A stretch of DNA of 64,000 bases from Acidobacteriaceae bacterium (GCA_019240475.1 JAFAYI010000018.1:124001-188000); one strand, 5' to 3'; positions 27,775-36,702 are shown, counted from the first letter of the stretch. Numbers and translations: made by a program. Notes: generated from the sequence alone by a model not told the origin.

Positions 27775-29996
27775 CGCCCGAACTGTTTCACCACGACATT
27801 GTCGTTTTCGTCGAAGACGCGGATGGCGACGATCTGGCTGGTGGGAAAGTCGAGCGAGTATTCAAGAGTCTGAGAGTCGGTGACTTTGTTTACCGGGTCG
27901 AGAAGCGTCCAGTCGCCGCCGTTAATCGAGTATTCAGCTTTATCGATCCAACTGAGCGCGTCCTTGGTGGTGAAGTGGATATGACTCACGGCGCCCATGG
28001 CGTCCAGATGCACGCCGGTGATCTCAGGCGGGGTGTTGTCGATGGTGAAGGGGTCGCTTTCGAGCGTTGAGGCGAGCGCATCGGCGGGCGTGTTGCCGGG
28101 CGAATCGGAGGCGGTGACGCGCACCACGTACTTGCCGTCCGGGAATGCGGCGCTGTCGAACGAGTAATAGCGGTCAAACAGCTTGTCCTTGAGCACGCGC
28201 CAAAAGGAGTCGTTCTGACGGCGTAGTTCGACTTTATAGAGAAGCGGGTCGGTGTTGGGGTCGTTAGCGTTCCAGCGAACGGTGATGTAGCCTTTGCTGT
28301 ACTGCAGAGTGGAGGCGCCGGAAGGAGATTCGGGCGCGAGCACAGAAGCGGCCTTATGCTGGCCGACGGCGGGCAGGGAAAGGGTGGTCGGGGCGCCGGA
28401 GGGCATGGCGGAGCGCTCGAGTGAAAACGCAGAGGGCGCCTGACGGTAGTTGAAGGGTGCAATTTCGATTTGATTCACGCGAGGCGCGATGTTGCGAGGC
28501 AGATAGGCGATATCGACCGCACTCACCTCTGGGGCGCTGACTTCGGGCGATTCGTCCTTGGCGCCGCAAGCGAGCGTAAGGCGGTATTGGAGGAAGCGCG
28601 CGGGAGGCGAGGCGATCTGGCCTCCGAGCGGAGAGAGGGGAACTTTGGACCACGGGCTCCAGCTGTTTTCGGGGTTGTTGAGATTGCCGCTGCGAGTTTC
28701 AAGGGTGGCGGCGCCGGAACGCAGGTTAGCGGTGAGGTGGGCCTTGCCCCAGCGCGCGAAGTCGTTGGCGTCGAGAACTTCGCTTTCGAGCGTTCCGGAC
28801 ATCTCAATGGCTGGGCCGATGGAGTACAGGTTGCCGACGTTGCCTGTAGCGGCGTAGATCACTCCATGAGGGCCGGGCAGGAACGCTGTCACTTGGGTGG
28901 GAGGCGTGTTTAGAAGCTCGGTTGAGAGCTGAGGCGAGTCGATGCGATAGACTACGCCCTTGTTACCGGTGCCGATTATGGGTTTACCGGAGGCATCGAA
29001 GGCGATGGCGTAAATGAGATCGCTCGAAGAGTTCCAGATGCGCTCGGCGAAACCGTCTTTTTCTATGCGGTAGAGATCGGAGCCGCCGGTGACAGAGGCG
29101 CTGAAAGAGCCGACGGCGGGCGGCAGAGTCGGAGGGTTGGTTCCAGAGTGCGGGGCGCCCGAGGGTGTGATGGACGGGGGAGTCGCCGGCAAAACGGGCG
29201 GAGGACCGGAGACGGCGGCGGGCTTGCTGCCGACGGCCGAGGCGTAGATGACGCCGTCGTGTTCGGCGACCGCGGTGACTTCGCGCTTGGCGGCCTGGTA
29301 GAGCACGAAGCTTTGGCCGTTGGGCGAGATGCGGAGAATCAGGCCGCTCGGCTCGGTGCCGACGATCAGGTTGCCTTTGCTATCGAGGATCATGCTGCGG
29401 GCATGGGTTTCGCCGGTATTGAAGAATTCGGCGCCGTGGCCGTCCGGAGAGACGCGATAGATCAGGCCGGAATCACCGGTTGCGACGTAGAGGTTGCCGG
29501 AGCGATCGAAGAGCATGGCCCAGACGTATTTGCACTTGGGATCGAAGAAGAGCGTGGGCTTGCCGGAATTATCGATGCGATAGATCTTCGAATCGGGCAG
29601 AACAGCCGCGTAGATTCGATCCTGGGAATCGACGGCGAGTGAATGCACTTCGAGCCCGGTGAGTTCGGCGAAGACTTGAGGCTTGCCGTTCGGAGGAAGC
29701 TTGAAGATTTTCGCGGTGGCGGCGGTGGGGGCGCCTCCGGCGTAGTAGAGAGCGCCTTTCGAGTCGGCGGCAACGGCCCATAGATAAGGGACGCTGGTGC
29801 TATCCAGTTCCTTGAAGGCCGGGGCAAGAGTGATGTGGCCGTCGCTGCGAATGGAAATGTGCTTGGGGGCGCCGCGGTTGAAGTCGCTCTCGTCGGACTG
29901 CTCCCAGATGTGAGTGTCGACGGCGAACGAGAGTCGTGGCGCGACGGCAAACAGGACGAGAAGGGCGGCCCGGAACAGGCCGGTTTGGTTGCGCAT
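27771..29996 (-). CDS. Secreted beta-propeller (NHL/SMP-30-like) protein with fibronectin-like C-terminus
   Basis: The 741-residue product has a signal peptide (about 1-26), then repeated blade motifs at residues about 60-400: LWAVAADSKGALYYAGG, VHSLAVDSQDRIYAAV, VWAMLFDRSGNLYVATGDSG, ARSMILDSKGNLIVGTEPSG and VTAFLPGPHGVIYAATG. A Pro/Ser-rich insert splits the propeller near 250-290. Later domains are beta-sandwich-like (YITVRWNANDPNTDPLLYKVELR; WTLLDPVNKVTDSQTLEYSL), with no catalytic motif. The start lies 12 bases past the stop of the S55 peptidase gene, so the two are one operon and may work together outside the inner membrane. Confidence 0.75.
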   Translation of the reverse strand: MRNQTGLFRAALLVLFAVAPRLSFAVDTHIWEQSDESDFNRGAPKHISIRSDGHITLAPAFKELDSTSVPYLWAVAADSKGALYYAGGAPTAATAKIFKLPPNGKPQVFAELTGLEVHSLAVDSQDRIYAAVLPDSKIYRIDNSGKPTLFFDPKCKYVWAMLFDRSGNLYVATGDSGLIYRVSPDGHGAEFFNTGETHARSMILDSKGNLIVGTEPSGLILRISPNGQSFVLYQAAKREVTAVAEHDGVIYASAVGSKPAAVSGPPPVLPATPPSITPSGAPHSGTNPPTLPPAVGSFSASVTGGSDLYRIEKDGFAERIWNSSSDLIYAIAFDASGKPIIGTGNKGVVYRIDSPQLSTELLNTPPTQVTAFLPGPHGVIYAATGNVGNLYSIGPAIEMSGTLESEVLDANDFARWGKAHLTANLRSGAATLETRSGNLNNPENSWSPWSKVPLSPLGGQIASPPARFLQYRLTLACGAKDESPEVSAPEVSAVDIAYLPRNIAPRVNQIEIAPFNYRQAPSAFSLERSAMPSGAPTTLSLPAVGQHKAASVLAPESPSGASTLQYSKGYITVRWNANDPNTDPLLYKVELRRQNDSFWRVLKDKLFDRYYSFDSAAFPDGKYVVRVTASDSPGNTPADALASTLESDPFTIDNTPPEITGVHLDAMGAVSHIHFTTKDALSWIDKAEYSINGGDWTLLDPVNKVTDSQTLEYSLDFPTSQIVAIRVFDENDNVVVKQFGR

Positions 29997-30008
29997 GAGG
30001 GCGTTGGT

Positions 30009-31907
30009 TCAGTTTACGTAGATTTTGAGCGAGTAGTTGCCGGTGACGACCACGTCGAAGGGTACGGAGGCCTGCTCGTGCGCGCTCTCGGGCGAGCTTA
30101 CGAATTCGTGGTTGGTGGCGCGGCCGCTTTGCATGACGTTGAGCACGGAGGCTGGCAGGCTAGGCAGAACCTTTTCGTCGGAATAGACGGTGGGCTGCGA
30201 GCGAATGAGGGAGACGTAGAGGCGATTGTTGCTGCGCTCTTCGTTGAGCATAGCGACGGTCTGCGGAATATCTTCAATGCGGTTGAGGGAACTTGCGATG
30301 TTTTGAAACCGGCTGAGGGTGTCGGCGTCGCTGAACAGGATTTCGTGCTCGCCGCGGCTAAGGCCTGCGGGAATTTTGACGTCGACGGTGCGCTCGATGC
30401 GGTCGCCGCGATAGGGTCGGAGGTAAACTTTCACGGGGACCGTAGCGCCCGCGGCGACTTTGTTATCTGCGACCCAAGCCGATTCGATCTGGGCGATGCG
30501 GCGCTCGGGGAGCAGGTCCACCGTGACGTTAACGGCGTTGAGCTTGGGGAGTTTGGCGGAATTGACGAAGAGGCGGTTGAATTTATCGCCCCACCAGCCG
30601 GCGAGCAGCATGGGAGTGGGCACGGGCGTTTCGGCCGGCGCTTGCATGGTGGTGAGTTCAATGCGCTGTTGGCCTTCTACCTGTAGTTCGCCATGAAGGC
30701 GATAGGAGGCTTCCTCGGAGAAATCGTTGAGGTTCGAGAGCGAGTTGAAGAGCGTGGCCATCATGAGATAGGGCGTCCACTTCTGGTCGACGAAGACGTT
30801 GAAGTGGAAGTCGCGCGAGCCGCGAACGCTATTGTCGCGATTGTAGGAACGCACGTGCATGGCGACGGGGATCATCTGGGCGGTGGCGCCGAGTTCTCCT
30901 TCGATGCCGCTATGGCGGTCCTGGCGGAGAGCGCCGACGACTTCGGAAGCGTTGCCCATCTTGGTGGGCTGATAGGCGGAGGCGAGCGTCCAGAAGATGT
31001 CGTCTTTCGCGATGGGCATGTCGACAGGGCCAAGGTTGAACATGGAATGGCCGAAGGCAAGGATGCGCTTGCCGTCGTTATAGGTGACAGTGCCGCCGCC
31101 GGTCATGGTCATGTCGCCGGAGACGAGCACCGCGGCGACGCCTTCGCCGGGCTTAAGAGAAGAAGCCCAATCCTTGGCTGGAGTAGCGGAATTGAGAGCG
31201 CCGCCGGAACCTCCTTGCGACACGGCGAGGCCGAGCTGGTTGAAGGCGGGCGCGAACTCGCGGACGGCCTCGTCGGTGAAGCCGGACAAGGAGATGGGGG
31301 TCGCGATGGGCGTCATCAAGGGCGTTTCGGGAAGCGAGCCGGAGGAAGCGGCGGCCATGACTCGCGCGGCGAGGCCGCTGGGCAGCTCGACGGTTTCGCT
31401 TGCCTGCTGGATCTTGTCGGGAGTGCGGCTGCCGGCGGGGCGAGACTTATCGAACTCCTTGACTTCAAGCATGAGGCGGATGGGCGTGATGCCGCAAATG
31501 GCGTCGGGGGAAAAAGTGCTGAGGCGGAGAGCGATGGCGCCGACCAGTTTGCCGTCGATGTAGACGGGGCTGCCGCTCATGCCGCCAGCGACGTTGGTGC
31601 GAATGGCTTTGCCGCCCAGCTTCGCGACGATGATGTCCTGATGAGGTCCCCACATGTTCTGCCACACGCCGATTATTTCGACCGGAACGGGTTCGGGGCG
31701 GCTGCCTTGGAAAACTGTCCAGGCGACGCCTTGCATGCCGGGCTTGAGAGCGTCTTCGGGGAACAGCGCGACCCGACCGGCTTGCGGCGGGATAGTCATG
31801 TTGGGGACCGGTTGCTCAGGAACGGCTTGCGGAGCATCGCTTTGGGCGAAGGCGACGCCATAGGAAGTCGAGAGACAGATCGAGTATAGGAGCGCTCGGC
31901 GGAGCAT
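30009..31907 (-). CDS. SpoIVB-like peptidase (S55 family), secreted
   Basis: The 632-residue protein has a signal peptide (MLRRALLYSICLSTSYGVAFAQ) and an N-terminal S55-type domain: ALKPGMQGVAWTVFQG, VEIIGVW, the serine motif NVAGGMSGSPVYIDGKLVGAIA, PDAICGITPI. The rest (about 200-632) is a long beta-rich region with DGKRILAFGHSMFNLGPVDMPIA and RIERTVDVKIPAGLSRGEHEI. In Bacillus SpoIVB is a signalling protease in sporulation; S55-like proteins also occur in non-spore-formers with unknown roles. ATG 31907 is chosen because AAAGG lies eight bases upstream; an in-frame start exists at 31931. It is the first gene of the operon with the propeller protein. Confidence 0.85.
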   Translation of the reverse strand: MLRRALLYSICLSTSYGVAFAQSDAPQAVPEQPVPNMTIPPQAGRVALFPEDALKPGMQGVAWTVFQGSRPEPVPVEIIGVWQNMWGPHQDIIVAKLGGKAIRTNVAGGMSGSPVYIDGKLVGAIALRLSTFSPDAICGITPIRLMLEVKEFDKSRPAGSRTPDKIQQASETVELPSGLAARVMAAASSGSLPETPLMTPIATPISLSGFTDEAVREFAPAFNQLGLAVSQGGSGGALNSATPAKDWASSLKPGEGVAAVLVSGDMTMTGGGTVTYNDGKRILAFGHSMFNLGPVDMPIAKDDIFWTLASAYQPTKMGNASEVVGALRQDRHSGIEGELGATAQMIPVAMHVRSYNRDNSVRGSRDFHFNVFVDQKWTPYLMMATLFNSLSNLNDFSEEASYRLHGELQVEGQQRIELTTMQAPAETPVPTPMLLAGWWGDKFNRLFVNSAKLPKLNAVNVTVDLLPERRIAQIESAWVADNKVAAGATVPVKVYLRPYRGDRIERTVDVKIPAGLSRGEHEILFSDADTLSRFQNIASSLNRIEDIPQTVAMLNEERSNNRLYVSLIRSQPTVYSDEKVLPSLPASVLNVMQSGRATNHEFVSSPESAHEQASVPFDVVVTGNYSLKIYVN

Positions 31908-32136
31908 GGAAATACCTTTATTATCCCGCAAGACGCGCGACAGTGCGCGCGGCCCCAGAACGAGTTCGGGGAGAAGTCGTATGTCGAATTGTTGGACGAA
32001 GCTGGGGTGAAATGAAGTTTCGGTATCGTTAATCTCTGTTCATAGCAGGTTATGCGAAGCGCGGGCGGGGCGGACGGGCTTCCAAAACACTGTAGACTGA
32101 AACTCGGAAGCCCGGAGGGGCGGGAGATAACCAAAG

Positions 32137-32478
32137 ATGATTCGCCAGACAATTGCGATTGCAGGTTCGGCTGTTCTATTTGCGGTGCTCGGAGTGGGAG
32201 TGGCGATGGGGCACAGGGCCCAGAAGGGCGACGCGGCAAAGGGCAAAGAGGTATTTGAACAATGCCAGGTGTGCCACAACACGGACACAGACGAGAAGAA
32301 GATGGGCCCGTCTCTAAAGGGATTGTTCAAGCGTAAGACGCTACAGAATGGGAAGCCGGTAAACGACGAGAACGTGCTGGCGCAGATCAATAACGGCGGA
32401 AACGGGATGCCGGCATACGGAGACATGCTGTCGGCGGATGACAAGGCGAACGTGCTGGCGTATTTGCACACGCTTTAA
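32137..32478 (+). CDS. Small class I cytochrome c, exported
   Basis: The 113-residue protein has an uncleaved or cleavable N-terminal hydrophobic segment (IAIAGSAVLFAVLGVGVAMG), the heme-binding motif CQVCH near residue 47, MGPSLKGLFKRK, and the distal Met ligand in GNGMPAYGDML. It resembles soluble monoheme electron carriers of about 10 kDa. GGAGGGGCGGGAG lies 10-20 bases upstream of the ATG. No oxidase or dehydrogenase gene is adjacent, so its redox partner cannot be named. Confidence 0.9.
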   Translation: MIRQTIAIAGSAVLFAVLGVGVAMGHRAQKGDAAKGKEVFEQCQVCHNTDTDEKKMGPSLKGLFKRKTLQNGKPVNDENVLAQINNGGNGMPAYGDMLSADDKANVLAYLHTL

Positions 32479-32551
32479 GCGCTGGCGGGGACGTGTTGAG
32501 CGGGGGGAACGCTCTGTTACATTGGGAGAGGCTTGACCCGCCTTCGGTAGC

Positions 32552-32629
32552 GTCCCCATCGTCTAGCCCGGCCTAGGACACCGCCCTTTCACGGCGATAA
32601 CAGGGGTTCGAATCCCCTTGGGGACGCCA
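32552..32629 (+). tRNA. tRNA-Glu (anticodon TTC)
   Basis: Acceptor GTCCCC pairs with GGGGAC, the anticodon loop CTTTCAC carries TTC, the T arm GGGGTTCGAATCCCC is intact and CCA is encoded at 32627-32629. The outermost anticodon-stem pair is a C-A mismatch. The decayed transposase fragment begins within about 20 bases downstream, a common location for mobile DNA. Confidence 0.96.
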
Positions 32630-32639
32630 ATTACACAAA

Positions 32640-32849
32640 TGTCCATACCGGATACCCAGCTGCGCTGGCAAGCTCTTGGCGTAGCAGTGGGGGTGCCGCG
32701 CCCGAACCTTGAGCTCCCCAATCCGCATTCCTGGTAGCCGTCAAGGATCTTGTAGCCTGTCTTGCGCGAGATCTCGAATTCCCGGCACAACGACGCGTGC
32801 TCCCGTCGTCTTTGAGCCGAATCACGAAGGGCATTCGTCTATCTATCAC
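32640..32849 (-). pseudogene. Frameshifted N-terminal fragment of an IS481-family transposase
   Basis: Three reading frames together give the start of an IS481 transposase: RMPFVIRLKDDGS in one frame (32849 downward), LCREFEISRKTGYKILDGYQ in the next (helix-turn-helix), and LKVRARHPHCYAKSLP in a third, corresponding to the usual 'LTDRSRRPHR.ANxLP' stretch. At least two frameshifts separate them, and the similarity ends after about 65 residues, without the DDE domain. It cannot encode an active enzyme. Confidence 0.7.
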
Positions 32850-32950
32850 AGAGCATTTTGCCCATGGCTTGTTTTATCTGTTCTTTTCAAGGCAGGTGTC
32901 ACCCATGTCTCCGGATCGCTCTCTTACGTATGTCTCGGGTGTGTGTCAGG
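32640..32950 (-). mobile_element. Remnant of an IS481-family insertion sequence (transposase N-terminus plus left end)
   Basis: The minus strand encodes fragments of an IS481-type transposase (see pseudogene). Beyond its start, at 32897-32914 and 32922-32939, lie two imperfect direct copies of TGTCACCCATGTCTCCGG and TCTTACGTATGTCTCGGG (13 of 18 identical, 25 bases apart), which look like the internal repeats near IS481 ends. The catalytic DDE part and the other end are missing. The limits are estimates by eye. Confidence 0.6.
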
Positions 32951-33040
32951 GGTAACGGTCACATTACTGTGCCAATTTTTGACACACGCAACAGCCACTC
33001 GGTAAAATGCTTCCGGCAGCGTAACGACGGCACAATAGGT

Positions 33041-33973
33041 ATGTCCAGAGGGAATTATGGCGATGGAGACGTGTTTGCCGGATATCATTCAGACCACGGC
33101 GACTTCGATATTGTGGGCCAATATCCTCCGTGCGTCGCTTTACCATTTGATTGTCCGCCTGAGCTAAAGCGCCGAGTTTTGGCCGCAATAATAAGCTGGA
33201 AATTGTGTCTGAGTTCCGTCGACTATACGCTAAAAAGGTATGTTAAGAAGAAAATCGACGCAGCAACTCAGGGGCTTAGCCCGAGAAGGGTGATTGCGGA
33301 AGCATTACAGGCCGCTACCAGCTACTCCAACAGAATAATCGACCGAATCGCGGACATCCCTGATAAGCCAGACGATATTGGCTTCGTGTTCGCGACCGCA
33401 ACTCTACTGAGATCGAAAAGCACCTTGCGCGCCTGCGGGATACTCTTAAAACTAGGCCATGGCGCAGAATCGTTCACCGTTGCCCGTGCGCTACTGGAAC
33501 AGATCGCCTGGATTTATGCTTCGCATCAATCCAAGACACCCGAAGAGCTGGAGTCGGTAACGGCTCCCAAAGCAGTCCGCCAACTCGCAAGATTAGTACC
33601 CGGTGTCGGACGTCTATACGGATATCTCAGCGATGTCGCGCATATCAGCCCTCGACATACAAGGCAGTACCTGGACGTGTCGGAAGACAGGATCAAAGTG
33701 ATCGCTGCTGGAACCGAGGAGGACAAAGTCCTTTGTGCAAGGTTGCTTCTCCGTCTCGTCGACGTTCAGACTATCGTTGCGGAGCATATCTACGCTGATT
33801 ACCTTCCCGTGGTGGAAACCATTTGCAAGAATGCCGACGGTACTTTTGCGATCAGAGACGATCGGCCTTTTGTAGCTGATACCAAGGAATATGCGTCCCG
33901 ACTGAATTCATTTAGCCCAAGCCAAGAGGGCACGGCTGAGTTTTCGGACCATGCGAGCCAAGCGGAGCATTAA
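33041..33973 (+). CDS. Hypothetical accessory protein, helical, possibly DUF5677-like
   Basis: I do not recognise this 310-residue protein with certainty. The centre is alpha-helical with a segment FTVARALLEQIAWIYAS preceded by LLRSKSTLRACGILLKLGH, a pattern seen in DUF5677-like proteins; SDVAHISPRHTRQYLD follows. There is no signal peptide or membrane segment, so it is likely cytoplasmic. The ATG 33041 was chosen as the first start after the IS remnant; the frame stays open upstream to 32858 but that part overlaps IS end sequence. Composition is visibly less GC-rich and codon use more mixed than in neighbours, suggesting horizontal acquisition next to the tRNA-Glu. Confidence 0.5.
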   Translation: MSRGNYGDGDVFAGYHSDHGDFDIVGQYPPCVALPFDCPPELKRRVLAAIISWKLCLSSVDYTLKRYVKKKIDAATQGLSPRRVIAEALQAATSYSNRIIDRIADIPDKPDDIGFVFATATLLRSKSTLRACGILLKLGHGAESFTVARALLEQIAWIYASHQSKTPEELESVTAPKAVRQLARLVPGVGRLYGYLSDVAHISPRHTRQYLDVSEDRIKVIAAGTEEDKVLCARLLLRLVDVQTIVAEHIYADYLPVVETICKNADGTFAIRDDRPFVADTKEYASRLNSFSPSQEGTAEFSDHASQAEH

Positions 33974-33990
33974 CAACACGACTTGACCGG

Positions 33991-34027
33991 CATAGCAGTA
34001 CGGGATAGCGGTACCGGAACTGCTGTG
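33991..34027. terminator. Possible hairpin terminator after the accessory gene
   Basis: CATAGCAGT (33991-33999) can pair with ACTGCTGTG (34019-34027) with one G-U pair, enclosing a 19-base loop with its own small palindrome GGTACC. It sits 18 bases past the stop of the 310-aa gene. There is no strong T run, so support is weak. Confidence 0.3.
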
Positions 34028-34100
34028 CGTTGACTCACAGAGAAGTCCAGGGATATAGTTTTTCCGGCGCTGGCATTACTTCAGCGCCGATTATCCGCTC

Positions 34101-35906
34101 ATGAAAACCATTCTTTCCGCTTCCCCCTGCTTTTTCCTTTTCCTTCATCTCGCCGCGGCAAACGTTACGCTAACGCTCACTCCGAGTGTCAACACCGCGC
34201 CAGTGGGCGCCACGGTTACCTGGACGGCGCTTGCAAGCGACTCCACGAATTCGAGCGCAACGTTCACTTATCAATTCAGTGCGGGGACTTCCGCCAGCAA
34301 TTTGCAAGTACTGCGGGATTACTCGAGTGTGAATCAGTTTCCGTGGACGGAATCGAATTCCGAAGGCGCCTACGATATACAAGTCATCGCACAGGAATCG
34401 TCCGGCACGAGCGCTACAACGTCGCAGACGTTCGTCATCACCTCTCGCGTGACGGGCAGCACACCGGTGGTCAATAGCACGGCTCATCCCTTGGTTGCAT
34501 TGTTTAGCGCGCCGGCATGCGCGTCCGGTTCCAGCATGCAAGTCGAATTCAGGAGGACATCGAGCACTTACGAGTGGGTAACATCGCCGAAGTCTTGCAA
34601 TGGAACGACCAGCATGAACTTCTACATCGGCGGCATGCGCCCTTCCACGCAGTACATCATCCAGGGACACGTGATTACCGGCGGCAGCGACGTTGCGGGA
34701 GCTACTCTGAGCTATACGACCGGGCCGATTCCTTCGGGAATCACGCTTGAAAACTACGCCGTGCCGACGCCTGAAGGGACGACGAGTCACCCGGTGGCGC
34801 TCACGTCGCCTACGCAGGGCGTTCCGTTTGCGACCGACAGCGTGGGGAACGTGATTTGGTATCTTCCGGCGTATCAAAGTACGGGCGGATACTTGACTCG
34901 ACCGGTTCCCGGCGGAACTTTTCTTGGAACGGCAGACGATAATTCGGGCATTGCAGGCAACCGTCGGCTGCTGCGCGAATACGATATGGCGGGCAATCTG
35001 ATTCGCGAAACGAATGTGACGGCGATCAGCGCGCAACTGACGTCGCGCTTTTCGACCGATCCGATTACGTCCATTCATCACGAGGTGTTCCGCTTTCCGA
35101 ATGGCGATACCGGATTTATCGGCAGCGTGGAAAAAATAGCCAATCAGGGTTCTGGCAACGTGGACGTGCTCGGGGATATGGCGATCGTCGTGGATTCGAA
35201 TCTTCAGGTGAAGTGGTTTTGGAATGAATTCGATAATTTGAATCTGCTGCGTCCGGCAGTGCTTGGCGAAACGTGCGCGCAGGGCAACGCTGGTTGTCCG
35301 CATTTGTACCAGCCGGGCTATTCGGTAGCGAACGACTGGACGCACTCGAACGCATTTTCTCCGGCGCCCGACGGCAATCTGATCATTTCTATACGCCATC
35401 AGGATTGGGTCGTGAAGCTCAATTACCAAAACGGAGCGGCGGCTCCTGACCAGCCGGACATCTGGAAGTTGGGACGCGAAGGCGACTTTACGGTGAAATC
35501 TAGCGACGCGTGCCCCTGGTTCTCGCACGAGCACGATACGACGTTCGCGGCAAACGGTCTCCTGACACTGTTCGACAACGGCAATACGCGGATCACCGAG
35601 TCGTCTGAGTTCTGCGGCAATGGCAGCAACCAAAACGATAGCCGGGGCCAATCCTGGAGCCTTGACGAAACACACAAGATTGCGACCGCGGTCGAGAATC
35701 TGGATCTGGGCGCTTATTCAATCGCCACGGGAAGCGCGGAACTTCTGCCACTCGGCAACTATGTGTTCTTTCTCGGCTTCATCAATAGCAACAATTCGCG
35801 TAGCGTCGAATACACTCCCGGCGGCCAGCTTCGATTCGAAGAAGCTTTTCCTCAAAACGTAGGATACAGGTCGATCAGAATGGTGAACTTATATCAGGAG
35901 TTTTGA
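34101..35906 (+). CDS. Secreted arylsulfotransferase (ASST)-family protein
   Basis: The 601-residue protein has a signal peptide (about 1-20), an Ig-like domain (VTLTLTPSVNTAPVGATVTWTA), then an ASST-type six-bladed propeller: NVIWYLPAYQSTGGYL, HHEVFRFPNGDTGFIG, VKWFWNEFDNLN, DWTHSNAFSPAPDGNLIISIRH, WFSHEHDTTF and LTLFDNGN. Histidines in DWTHSN and FSHEHD match positions where the family keeps its catalytic residues. Bacterial ASSTs move sulfate between phenolic compounds in the periplasm, independently of PAPS; whether this one is active is inference. It is flanked by unrelated genes and lacks the DsbA/DsbB-like partners sometimes linked to assT. Confidence 0.75.
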   Translation: MKTILSASPCFFLFLHLAAANVTLTLTPSVNTAPVGATVTWTALASDSTNSSATFTYQFSAGTSASNLQVLRDYSSVNQFPWTESNSEGAYDIQVIAQESSGTSATTSQTFVITSRVTGSTPVVNSTAHPLVALFSAPACASGSSMQVEFRRTSSTYEWVTSPKSCNGTTSMNFYIGGMRPSTQYIIQGHVITGGSDVAGATLSYTTGPIPSGITLENYAVPTPEGTTSHPVALTSPTQGVPFATDSVGNVIWYLPAYQSTGGYLTRPVPGGTFLGTADDNSGIAGNRRLLREYDMAGNLIRETNVTAISAQLTSRFSTDPITSIHHEVFRFPNGDTGFIGSVEKIANQGSGNVDVLGDMAIVVDSNLQVKWFWNEFDNLNLLRPAVLGETCAQGNAGCPHLYQPGYSVANDWTHSNAFSPAPDGNLIISIRHQDWVVKLNYQNGAAAPDQPDIWKLGREGDFTVKSSDACPWFSHEHDTTFAANGLLTLFDNGNTRITESSEFCGNGSNQNDSRGQSWSLDETHKIATAVENLDLGAYSIATGSAELLPLGNYVFFLGFINSNNSRSVEYTPGGQLRFEEAFPQNVGYRSIRMVNLYQEF

Positions 35907-35971
35907 GGGCGCGGTTAGCGATCCGCCCGTTTATGTGCTATCACTGACGTAAGTTCATTTGAGGATTGCAC

Positions 35972-36688
35972 ATGTTACCTGATTGCTTGATGTTTACTCG
36001 CCGTAACTTCTTCGCGGGATCGGCTTCGTTGATGGCGTTTGCGGGCGCGGCGCCGGCGTTCGGTCAAACGAACACCGCTCCGGCTCAACCGAAATCAGTT
36101 CCGCTACCGAAGATGGCTCCTCCATACGACAAAGCGACGATCAATTTGATCGGACCGCGTTCAGGATACAGCCCGCATGTGGGAACGCTGGTAACAATGC
36201 TCACATGGATGGAGCTTGCGGTACTGGGGCCGACGCGCGAGTTGAAGCAGCAGGATCTCGACTACCTCTTAGACAAGAACGCGAACACAATTGGCGCTCT
36301 GATGCTGCACTTGACCGCCACCGAAGTCCTGTATCAGCGGATGACTTTCGACAATGAGCAATTCAACGAGTATCCGGCCGACTATAAAGCGAAGTGGGGA
36401 GCGGCGATGGATCTCGGCGATGCAGGCCGTGCTTCGATTAAAGGCCACGACATTGCCTTTTACCAAGACGCCATTCGCGAAGCTCGAGAGAAGACTCTGG
36501 CGGAGTTCGCCAAACGCGACGACGCGTGGCTGCTGACGCCGCTGAAGCAGCCAGGTTGGGGCGGCGGCCCGATCAACAATTACTGTTTATGGTTCCACGT
36601 GTGCGAGCATATTTCGCATCATGCGGGCCAGATCGATTTGCTAATGAAGCGAGTGCCGGGCGCAAAGCCGGATGGGACGGCCGGTTAA
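35972..36688 (+). CDS. Tat-exported DinB-like (DUF664/YfiT-fold) protein
   Basis: The 238-residue protein carries a Tat signal (FTRRNFFAGSASLMAFAGAAPAF) and then a four-helix-bundle DinB-like domain with the three metal-ligand histidines recognisable in LMLHLTATE and HVCEHISHHAGQI. DinB-fold proteins include metal-dependent thiol transferases; the substrate here is unknown. GAGGA at 35961-35965 sits six bases before ATG 35972. Export of a DinB-fold protein is typical of Acidobacteriota and Planctomycetes but rare elsewhere. Confidence 0.75.
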   Translation: MLPDCLMFTRRNFFAGSASLMAFAGAAPAFGQTNTAPAQPKSVPLPKMAPPYDKATINLIGPRSGYSPHVGTLVTMLTWMELAVLGPTRELKQQDLDYLLDKNANTIGALMLHLTATEVLYQRMTFDNEQFNEYPADYKAKWGAAMDLGDAGRASIKGHDIAFYQDAIREAREKTLAEFAKRDDAWLLTPLKQPGWGGGPINNYCLWFHVCEHISHHAGQIDLLMKRVPGAKPDGTAG

Positions 36689-36702
36689 GACGCGGCGCCC
36701 GT

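Noticed and set aside
30693..31889. 398-residue plus-strand frame opposite the S55 peptidase gene
   Set aside because: Gly/Asp/His-rich shadow of a strongly supported coding strand; no recognisable motif.
34170..35675. 501-residue antisense frame over the ASST gene
   Set aside because: Arg/His-rich composition and no start signals; the plus-strand product has signal peptide and family motifs.
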